DNA from: Actinomycetes bacterium | Lineage (GTDB): Bacteria; Actinomycetota; Actinomycetes; Streptosporangiales; Streptosporangiaceae | Assembly (NCBI GenBank): GCA_025964635.1 | Contig: JAOPYP010000053.1 | Span: 1-11,327 of the forward strand | Length of the DNA stretch: 11,327 nt | Direction: 5' to 3' | Part shown: piece after piece, positions 6,094 through 11,327 of the stretch | How the letters are laid out: the number at the start of each line of letters is the position of its first letter | Position numbering within the stretch: the first letter of the stretch is position 1 | Translations under genes and position numbers: made by a program | Notes under the pieces: generated by a model | What the model was told of the DNA's origin: nothing | Seen by the model: only the letters and a program-made list of their open reading frames with translations | The model's database searches: none

Positions 6094-7518
6094 TCACCAT
6101 AGAGCCGGGTGGCGGTCCCGCCACGGCCGGGCCTCCTCCAGCTGGGCCGACAGGGAGATCAGCGTGCCTTCGTCCCCCATCCGCCCGGCCAGCATCACGC
6201 CGATCGGCAGCCCGGCCTCGTTCCAGTACAGCGGCAGGCTCACGGCCGGCTGCCCGGACACGTTGAACAGCGCGGTGAACGGGGTGAACGCCTTCTGCCG
6301 CTCGAAGTTCTCGGGCGGCGGCACCTCCTCGAAGTAACCGACCGGCACCGGCGGGGACGCGAGCGTCGGCATCAGCACCGCGTCATAGCGGTTCAGCACG
6401 GCGAGCGCCTGCCGCACCACCAGCTGGAGGTACGCCTGGGCGAAGACCAGGTCGCTGGCCCGGATCTCCCGGCCCCGCTCGCGCATGTACGCGGTGAACG
6501 GCAGCAGGCGGTCCTCGCGGGCCGGATCGACCGGGGCCAGGGTGGCCATTGCGTACCAGACCGTCTCGAACGAGGGCACCGCGTCCGGGCCGAACGGCAT
6601 GGCCAGGTCCTCGACCTCATGCCCCAGGCTGGCCAGCAGCGCGCTGGCGTCCTCGTACGCGGCCACGCAGTCCGGGTGCACCGTGGCGCCCTCGATCGGG
6701 TGCTGCAGGGTCCGGCCGATGCGCAGCCGCCCGGGCGGGCGCGAGGCGCAGCCCAGGAAAGTCTGCCCGGCCGGGAGCGGCGGCTGGGTGTACATGTCAC
6801 CCGGCTGGTTGCCGGTCATCACGTCCAGCAGCAGCGCCGCGTCGGCCACCGACCGGGCCAGCGGGCCCTCAGTGCCCAGCCCGGCCAGGTCCGGGACCAG
6901 CGGCGCGTTGGAGATCCGGCCCCGGGATGGTTTCAGCCCGAACAGGCCGCAGACGCTGGACGGGATCCGGATCGATCCCCCGCCGTCACTGCCCTGGGCC
7001 GCCGGGGCCAGGCCCGCCGCCACCGCGGCCGCCGCGCCGCCGCTCGACCCGCCCGCGGACCGGCTCAGGTCCCAGGGCGTCCGGGCCGGCGGGCCCACCG
7101 CGGTCTCGGTGTAGCAGGGCAGGCCGAACTCGGGCGTGGCCGTCTTCCCCGTCATCACCGCGCCGGCGGCCCGCAGTGCCGCGGCGACGTGATCGTCTGT
7201 GGCCGGGACGTTGTCGGCGAAGACGGCGGAGCCGAGGGTCTGGCGGACCCCGGCCACCATGTTCAGGTCCTTGACCGGAATAGGGATCCCGGTCAGCGGG
7301 GGGAGCCCACCGGGATCCGGGGCCTGGCTCACCGCCTTCTCGGCGTCGGCGGCCTGGCCCGTGGCCAGCTCCGCGGTGACCGTGAAGAACGCGCCCACGT
7401 CCGCGTTCATCCGCTCGGTGCGTTCGAGGTAGTGGGCGGTTACCTGCACCGGGGACAGCTCACCCCGGCGGATCGCGGCGGCCAGCTCGGTCACGGTCAG
7501 ATCATGGATGTCGGTCAC
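6094..7518 (-). CDS. Amidase-signature hydrolase (NylA-like amidase, tentative)
   Basis: This is a Ser-cisSer-Lys amidase that hydrolyses carboxamides to acid and amine or ammonia, probably in the cytoplasm. From the chosen start it has 474 residues, normal for the family. The triad is visible: Lys83 in PIPVKDL, cis-Ser158 in AGGSSGG, and nucleophile Ser182 in GSDGGGSIRIP (176-186). The GLFGLKPSRGR block that follows and the C-terminal NVSGQPAVSLP...GLPIGV...LEEARPW fit the family. The PWDLSRSAGGSSGG to GLKPSRGR stretch recalls 6-aminohexanoate-cyclic-dimer hydrolases, but the substrate is not predictable. A start 20 codons further upstream (GTG at 7578) is open, but I chose GTG 7518: the protein there begins VTDIHDLTVTELAAAIRRGE, as homologues do, and a promoter sits 8 nt upstream. 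No signal peptide is seen. The acylase gene follows 56 bp downstream. Confidence 0.92.
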   Translation of the reverse strand: MTDIHDLTVTELAAAIRRGELSPVQVTAHYLERTERMNADVGAFFTVTAELATGQAADAEKAVSQAPDPGGLPPLTGIPIPVKDLNMVAGVRQTLGSAVFADNVPATDDHVAAALRAAGAVMTGKTATPEFGLPCYTETAVGPPARTPWDLSRSAGGSSGGAAAAVAAGLAPAAQGSDGGGSIRIPSSVCGLFGLKPSRGRISNAPLVPDLAGLGTEGPLARSVADAALLLDVMTGNQPGDMYTQPPLPAGQTFLGCASRPPGRLRIGRTLQHPIEGATVHPDCVAAYEDASALLASLGHEVEDLAMPFGPDAVPSFETVWYAMATLAPVDPAREDRLLPFTAYMRERGREIRASDLVFAQAYLQLVVRQALAVLNRYDAVLMPTLASPPVPVGYFEEVPPPENFERQKAFTPFTALFNVSGQPAVSLPLYWNEAGLPIGVMLAGRMGDEGTLISLSAQLEEARPWRDRHPALW

Positions 7519-7526
7519 GATTTCGC

Positions 7527-7555
7527 ACCGTAGTCTCCCGTTTTGCCCGGGTCCA
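7527..7555 (-). promoter_or_regulatory. Promoter of the amidase gene, probably leaderless
   Basis: On the minus strand TGGACC (7555-7550) and TACGGT (7532-7527) are separated by 17 bp, a good match to housekeeping-sigma -35 and -10 boxes. The -10 ends 8 nt before GTG 7518, so transcription would begin at or next to the start codon. This supports the shorter amidase start, since the upstream GTG at 7578 would lie outside the transcript. Confidence 0.55.
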
Positions 7556-7584
7556 GACGCCGGGTCCGGCGCATTCACGGTGTG

Positions 7585-7592
7585 TCACGTGA
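7585..7592. promoter_or_regulatory. Palindrome TCACGTGA between divergent promoters, possible operator
   Basis: This perfect 8-bp palindrome lies 7 bp upstream of the proposed -35 of the NERD gene and 30 bp upstream of the amidase -35. The position suits a regulator acting on either gene, but an 8-bp palindrome also occurs by chance and no regulator gene is next to it. Confidence 0.25.
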
Positions 7593-7598
7593 TGTTCC

Positions 7599-7628
7599 CG
7601 GACAGCTACGCAATGCATCGGTTACGCT
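7599..7628 (+). promoter_or_regulatory. Promoter of the NERD-domain gene, probably leaderless
   Basis: CGGACA (7599-7604), an 18-bp spacer and TACGCT (7623-7628) resemble actinobacterial housekeeping promoter boxes. The -10 ends 7 nt before GTG 7636, so the mRNA should begin at that codon. No Shine-Dalgarno sequence precedes it, as expected for a leaderless message. Confidence 0.55.
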
Positions 7629-7635
7629 CGGACCC

Positions 7636-8655
7636 GTGGATCGCATGACGCGGCCGGGCACGTCCGGGGCTGCGCCAGGGCCCGTCGGCCCCGGTGACCC
7701 GGGGACCGCCGCTGCCGGTCAGCAGGCCGGCGCCACGGTTCCGGACCCGCCTGAGACGCTGGTTCGGCCAGACACGCTGGATCGGGCAGAGACGGTAGAT
7801 CCGCCGGACGCCCTGGGGGCGGCCGATCCGGCCGAGGGGGCGGACGCTCCAGCCGGCCAGGATGAGCCGGACGCCCCCGGGCCCGCCGACGGCTCCGACG
7901 GCTCCGACGGCTCCGACGGCGGCATCGTCACCGCGGGTGACCGGCATCCGGGCCATGAGCATCCGCTCTCCAGTTTCGCGGCCGATCCCCGGATGCCGAT
8001 CTGGATCCGCCGCGCGGTCATGGCCGCCGCGGCCGGCATCGTGGTCGGCATCTTCCTGGACTGGCGCTTCGGCCTGACCGCCGCGGCCGTCATCGCGATC
8101 CTGGACACCGTCCATAGGTCGCGGACCACCGCGGTGATCCCCGCCGCGGTCCGGGTCACATCCGCGCAGCGGCGCACCCGGCGGCGGCTGTTCTTGGCGC
8201 GCCGGTCCGGCTACCTGACCCTGAACGCCCGGGCCGTCCCCGGCACCAACTGCATCATCGATCATCTGGTCGTCGGGCCGGCCGGGGTGTTCGCGGTGGA
8301 CTCCGAGCGGTGGGACCGCCGGCTGCCGCTCCGCGCCAGCCAGGGCGGCCATCTCTACCACGGCCCGTACAGCCAGACCAGCCGGCTGAAGCACGCCCAG
8401 CTGGAAGCGGCCATGGCCGGGCGGCTGATCAGCGAGAGCCTGGGGCGCAAGCAGCGGATCCGCCCGGCCATGGTGATCTACGGGCCCACCGTGCCGTGGA
8501 CCGTGGCCCGGATCAGCGGCGTGGACGTGTTCAGCGGGCGGCGGCTCCGCAAGTACCTGCGGGCCCAGTCGCGGGCCCGGCGTGAGCAGCGGCTGACCCA
8601 CGAGGAGATCGAGCGCGTCCACGCGGCCGCCGAGACCGCCCTGCCGCCCCGCTGA
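7636..8655 (+). CDS. Membrane-anchored NERD-domain protein with altered active-site motif
   Basis: This 339-residue protein ends in a nuclease-related (NERD) domain, a restriction-endonuclease-like fold common in actinobacteria but rarely characterised. Residues 1-118 are low-complexity, rich in Asp, Pro, Ala and Gly, and include an (DGS)3 repeat. Two hydrophobic segments (about 125-142 and 145-157) suggest a membrane hairpin. The NERD region (about 175-300) shows IIDHLVVGPAGVFAVDSERW (207-226), with Asp209 and Asp222 at the expected positions. Where active members usually have Lys (D-S-K), this protein has Glu224, so nuclease activity is doubtful. The C-terminus is basic and helical. I chose GTG 7636 because it lies 7 nt after a -10 box; the frame is open upstream to a TTG at 7543, but that region overlaps the promoters and has no family resemblance. 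Its cellular role is unknown. Confidence 0.8.
   Translation: MDRMTRPGTSGAAPGPVGPGDPGTAAAGQQAGATVPDPPETLVRPDTLDRAETVDPPDALGAADPAEGADAPAGQDEPDAPGPADGSDGSDGSDGGIVTAGDRHPGHEHPLSSFAADPRMPIWIRRAVMAAAAGIVVGIFLDWRFGLTAAAVIAILDTVHRSRTTAVIPAAVRVTSAQRRTRRRLFLARRSGYLTLNARAVPGTNCIIDHLVVGPAGVFAVDSERWDRRLPLRASQGGHLYHGPYSQTSRLKHAQLEAAMAGRLISESLGRKQRIRPAMVIYGPTVPWTVARISGVDVFSGRRLRKYLRAQSRARREQRLTHEEIERVHAAAETALPPR
7888..7920 (+). repeat. Three 9-bp tandem repeats (GACGGCTCC) in the NERD gene
   Basis: GACGGCTCC is repeated three times exactly and followed by GACGGC, encoding DGSDGSDGSDG in the disordered N-terminal region. The identical codons suggest recent slippage expansion. Confidence 0.85.
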
Positions 8656-8696
8656 GCCCCGTCGCGGCGGCGGGCTCCGCCCCCACCGGGCGTCAA

Positions 8697-8738
8697 CGTG
8701 GTGCATTCTGCGCCGCCGGCGGCGCAGGATGCACCACG
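8697..8738. repeat. 42-nt near-perfect palindrome between the NERD gene and ilvD
   Basis: Left arm 8697-8717 and right arm 8718-8738 are complementary over 21 positions with one mismatch (T8707 opposite G8728, a G-U pair in plus-strand RNA). The outer part contains GTGGTGCAT / ATGCACCAC and the inner part GCGCCGCCGGCGGCGC. It begins 41 bp after the NERD stop codon, and 53 bp separate it from the ilvD -10 box. No T-run follows. It is most simply a strong terminator for the NERD gene of the tail-less actinobacterial type, or a copy of a dispersed intergenic repeat. A 5-bp GGCGG/CCGCC hairpin at 8669-8681 lies just before it. Confidence 0.8.
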
Positions 8739-8791
8739 ATCATGGAGCGCTCCGCTGACTGCCGCGCGCCGCACCGCGGACGCGCCGCCGG

Positions 8792-8797
8792 TACGCT
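8792..8797 (+). promoter_or_regulatory. Candidate -10 box of ilvD
   Basis: TACGCT is identical to the proposed -10 of the NERD gene and would place the transcription start near 8804, giving a leader of about 25 nt. No convincing -35 is seen 16 to 18 bp upstream. Confidence 0.4.
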
Positions 8798-8814
8798 GAA
8801 GGTTCCACACCCTT

Positions 8815-8822
8815 GAGGGGAG
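8815..8822 (+). promoter_or_regulatory. Ribosome binding site of ilvD
   Basis: GAGGGGAG lies 6 nt before ATG 8829. It is the best-spaced ribosome site in the window and fixes the ilvD start. Confidence 0.75.
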
Positions 8823-8828
8823 CAGGTC

Positions 8829-10724
8829 ATGCCACCGCTTCGGTCCCGGACGGTCACCCACGGCAGGAACATGGTCGGGGCCCGCGCGCTCATGCGCGCG
8901 AGCGGGGTAGCGGGCGAGGACATCGGCAAGCCGATCGTGGCCGTGGCCAACAGCTTCACCGAGTTCGTCCCGGGCCACGTGCACCTGCGCGAGGTCGGCC
9001 AGGTGGTCTCGGACGCGGTGAAGGCGGCCGGCGCGGTCCCCCGGGAGTTCAACACGATCGCGGTGGACGACGGGATCGCCATGGGCCACGGCGGGATGCT
9101 CTACTCCCTGCCCAGCCGGGAGCTCATCGCCGACTCGGTCGAGTACATGGTCAACGCGCACTGCGCGGACGCCCTGGTCTGCATCTCCAACTGCGACAAG
9201 ATCACGCCCGGCATGCTGATGGCCGCGCTGCGGCTGAACATCCCCACCGTCTTCGTGTCCGGCGGCCCGATGGAGGCCGGGCGGGCCCGGCCGGGCGAGG
9301 TGACCGCCTCCGGTGAACCGCGCAAGCTGGACCTGATCAACCCCATGGTCGCCGCGGCCGACCCGAGCGTGTCCGACGAGGAGCTCGCCGAGATGGAGGA
9401 GGCCGCCTGCCCGACCTGCGGCTCCTGCTCCGGGATGTTCACCGCGAACTCGATGAACTGCCTGACCGAGGCGATGGGCCTGGCCCTGCCGGGCAACGGC
9501 ACCACGCTGGCCACGCACGCCGCGCGGCGCGGGCTGTTCGAGCGGGCCGGGGCCCTCGTGGTCGACCTGGCCAATCGGTACTACGGCGAGGACGACGAGT
9601 CCGTGCTGCCGCGGTCGATCGCCGGCCGGGACGCGTTCGAGAACGCGATGGCGCTGGACGTGGCCATGGGCGGGTCGACCAATACGATCCTGCACCTGCT
9701 GGCGGCGGCCCACGAGGCGCGGGTCGGCTTCGGGCTGAAGGAGATCGACGAGCTGTCCCGCCGGGTGCCGTGCCTGTGCAAGGTGGCGCCCAGCAGCGAG
9801 CGCTACCACGTCGAGGATGTGCACCGTGCGGGCGGCATCCCGGGCATCCTGGGTGAGCTGAACCGCGCCGGCCTGCTCAACACCGGGGTGCACACCGTGC
9901 ACAGCTCCTCGCTCGGGGAGTTCCTGGACACCTGGGACCTGCGCTCCCCGTCGGTCACCGAGGAAGCGGTCGAACTGTTCCACGCGGCGCCCGGCGGCGT
10001 CCGCACGATCAGGCCCTTCTCCCAGGATGCGCGCTGGACCAGCCTCGATGAGGACCGGGAGAGCGGCTGCATCCGGGATCTGAAGCACGCCTACACCAAG
10101 GACGGCGGCCTGGCCGTGCTGTACGGCAACCTGGCCCCCGAGGGCGCGATCGTGAAGACGGCCGGCGTCCCCGAGGAACTGTGGCGCTTCTCCGGCCCGG
10201 CCAAGGTGTTCGAGAGCCAGGAGGCGGCGGTCGACGGCATCCTGGGCGGCACAGTCGAGGCGGGCGACGTGGTCCTCATCCGGTACGAGGGCCCCAGCGG
10301 CGGCCCCGGCATGCAGGAGATGCTGTACCCGACCAGCTTCCTCAAGGGCAAGGGGCTGGGGCGGGCCTGCGCCCTGGTCACCGACGGCCGGTTCTCCGGC
10401 GGCACCTCCGGGCTGTCCATCTGCCACGCCGCGCCGGAGGCCGCGGCGGGCGGGATCATCGCGCTGGCCGAGGACGGCGACATGGTCGAGATCGACATCC
10501 CGGCCCGGTCGCTGGAACTGGCCGTCCCCGACGCGGACCTGGCGGCCCGCCGGGAGCGGATCCTCGATGCGCTGGGCGGCTACCGGCCCGCGAACCGGGA
10601 TCGCACGGTCAGCGAGGCGCTGCGGGTCTACGCGGCGCTGGCCACCTCCGCGTCCACCGGCGCGGTGCGGGACATCAGCCGCCTCGGGTCGGCTGGCCCC
10701 CTCACCCCCGGCTCTGGCCAGTGA
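8829..10724 (+). CDS. ilvD: Dihydroxy-acid dehydratase
   Basis: This cytoplasmic Fe-S enzyme dehydrates 2,3-dihydroxy-isovalerate and 2,3-dihydroxy-3-methylvalerate to the 2-keto acids that precede valine, leucine and isoleucine. The 631 residues align almost end to end with E. coli IlvD as I recall it. Visible landmarks are VDDGIAMGHGGMLYSLPSRE (79-98), the first family signature around NCDKITPG (Cys122, Asp123, Lys124), ACPTCGSCSGMFTANSMNC (193-211), MGGSTNT (280-286), GGPGMQEMLYPTSFLKG (491-507) and GRFSGGTSGLS (520-530). The N-terminal NSFTEF lacks the extra cysteine of plant-type [2Fe-2S] enzymes, which points to the E. coli-like, oxygen-sensitive class. One oddity is Cys532 in SICHAAPEA, where a glycine is usual. 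The last ten residues are a short nonconserved tail. It has its own promoter candidate and a strong ribosome site; menA follows after 19 bp. Confidence 0.97.
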   Translation: MPPLRSRTVTHGRNMVGARALMRASGVAGEDIGKPIVAVANSFTEFVPGHVHLREVGQVVSDAVKAAGAVPREFNTIAVDDGIAMGHGGMLYSLPSRELIADSVEYMVNAHCADALVCISNCDKITPGMLMAALRLNIPTVFVSGGPMEAGRARPGEVTASGEPRKLDLINPMVAAADPSVSDEELAEMEEAACPTCGSCSGMFTANSMNCLTEAMGLALPGNGTTLATHAARRGLFERAGALVVDLANRYYGEDDESVLPRSIAGRDAFENAMALDVAMGGSTNTILHLLAAAHEARVGFGLKEIDELSRRVPCLCKVAPSSERYHVEDVHRAGGIPGILGELNRAGLLNTGVHTVHSSSLGEFLDTWDLRSPSVTEEAVELFHAAPGGVRTIRPFSQDARWTSLDEDRESGCIRDLKHAYTKDGGLAVLYGNLAPEGAIVKTAGVPEELWRFSGPAKVFESQEAAVDGILGGTVEAGDVVLIRYEGPSGGPGMQEMLYPTSFLKGKGLGRACALVTDGRFSGGTSGLSICHAAPEAAAGGIIALAEDGDMVEIDIPARSLELAVPDADLAARRERILDALGGYRPANRDRTVSEALRVYAALATSASTGAVRDISRLGSAGPLTPGSGQ

Positions 10725-10743
10725 CCGCTCGGGTCCGGCCCTA

Positions 10744-11327
10744 GTGGCCGCAGCACGGGACTGGGTTGACGGGGCGCGCCCGCGTACTCTCCCCGCGGCG
10801 GTCGTCCCGGTCGTGGTGGGGTCAGGAGTCGCGTTCGGCTACGGCCACTTCTCGCTGTGGCGGGGCGTCCTGGCGCTGATCGTCGCGCTGGCCCTGCAGG
10901 TCGGGGTCAACTACGCCAACGACTACAGCGACGGCATCCGCGGCACCGACGAGGTCCGGGTCGGCCCGGTCCGGCTCGTGGCCGCCGGGGTGGCGCCGCC
11001 CCGGCAGGTCCGGGACGCCGCCCTCGGCTGCTTCGCGGTGGCCTGCGTGGCCGGGGCCGTCCTGGCCGCGGTGACCTCCTGGTGGCTGATCCTGCTGGGC
11101 GCGCTGGCGGTCGCCGCGGCCTGGACCTACACCGGCGGCCGCCACCCGTACGGGTATCACGGCCTGGGCGAGATCGCGGTGTTCGCGTTCTTCGGGCTGG
11201 CCGCGGTGGCCGGGACCGCGTTCGTGGAGATGAACTCGCTGCCCTGGCTGGCGCTGGCCGCGTCACTGCCAGTGGGGTTGCTGGCCTGCGCGCTGCTGGT
11301 GATCAACAACCTCCGCGACATCCCCTC
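10744..11327 (+). CDS. menA: 1,4-dihydroxy-2-naphthoate polyprenyltransferase, N-terminal part (cut by right edge)
   Basis: MenA is a UbiA-family membrane enzyme that attaches a polyprenyl chain to 1,4-dihydroxy-2-naphthoate in menaquinone synthesis. About 194 codons are present of a usual 290 to 300. The N-terminal WVDGARPRTLPAAVVPVVVG (7-26) is typical of MenA. The first Asp-rich prenyl-diphosphate/Mg site is NDYSDGIRGTD (59-69), followed by RVGPVRLV (72-79). Also seen are YTGGRHPYGYHGLGE (129-143) and NNLRD (188-192), near the start of the second Asp-rich region. At least five hydrophobic segments are present. The start is GTG, 19 bp after the ilvD stop; no in-frame start lies between the two genes and the ribosome site is weak. 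The spacing suggests cotranscription with ilvD, although the two pathways are not directly linked. Confidence 0.93.
   Translation, partial: MAAARDWVDGARPRTLPAAVVPVVVGSGVAFGYGHFSLWRGVLALIVALALQVGVNYANDYSDGIRGTDEVRVGPVRLVAAGVAPPRQVRDAALGCFAVACVAGAVLAAVTSWWLILLGALAVAAAWTYTGGRHPYGYHGLGEIAVFAFFGLAAVAGTAFVEMNSLPWLALAASLPVGLLACALLVINNLRDIP

Noticed and set aside
7543..7635. N-terminal extension of the NERD protein from TTG 7543.
   Set aside because: It would lie upstream of the promoter, overlap the amidase promoter region, and shows no ribosome site.
8669..8681. GGCGG-GCT-CCGCC hairpin after the NERD gene as an intrinsic terminator on its own.
   Set aside because: A 5-bp stem without a T-run is expected by chance at this base composition; the adjacent 42-nt palindrome is the better candidate.
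8656..8828. A branched-chain amino acid attenuator leader before ilvD.
   Set aside because: No short ORF rich in Leu, Val or Ile codons is present, and the predicted leader from the -10 box is only about 25 nt.
8478..10427. Long minus-strand open frame (649 codons) opposite ilvD.
   Set aside because: It is the antisense shadow of a highly conserved gene and runs into the NERD gene; its product is low-complexity and matches nothing I know.

Overview
The window looks like chromosomal DNA from a high-GC actinobacterium. Base composition is strongly G+C-rich throughout. Most CDSs start with GTG. Two promoters appear to give leaderless transcripts (a TACGNT-type -10 box 7 to 8 nt before a GTG codon). 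The gene set, with a MenA-type prenyltransferase, a GH77 glucanotransferase, a NERD-domain membrane protein and an extracytoplasmic penicillin-acylase-family enzyme, is typical of filamentous actinomycetes. I cannot place it to genus. No rRNA, tRNA, CRISPR array, transposase or integrase is visible, and the window reads as ordinary core or near-core chromosome.

Left part, all on the minus strand and read from right to left (7518 down to 1): an amidase-signature hydrolase, a large penicillin-acylase-family Ntn-hydrolase with an N-terminal membrane anchor, a small four-helix membrane protein of unknown function, 4-alpha-glucanotransferase (malQ), and an MFS exporter whose GTG start overlaps the malQ stop by 4 bp and whose C-terminal half lies beyond the left edge. 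The gaps of 56, 82 and 132 bp leave room for internal promoters, so I do not claim a single operon, except for the coupled malQ-MFS pair. The amidase and the acylase both cleave amide bonds, one probably in the cytoplasm and one outside the membrane, and they may act in sequence on acylated amides.

Right part, all on the plus strand (7636 to 11327): a NERD-domain protein with two membrane helices, transcribed divergently from the amidase across a 117-bp region holding two face-away promoters; then a 173-bp intergenic region with a 42-nt near-perfect palindrome followed by a promoter and good ribosome site; then dihydroxy-acid dehydratase (ilvD, branched-chain amino acid synthesis); and, 19 bp further on, the N-terminal part of MenA (menaquinone synthesis), cut by the right edge.

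The main unusual features are an array of four 24-bp repeats with palindromic cores inside the 5' end of the MFS gene; short in-frame tandem repeats in three other genes; a malQ leader with a perfect but orphan Shine-Dalgarno sequence and a possible 10-codon leader ORF overlapping the malQ start; an AT-rich, rare-codon patch in the acylase linker; and a NERD domain whose expected lysine is replaced by glutamate. I found no clear evidence for a wholly new multi-gene system. No stretch over 300 bp lacks a gene.
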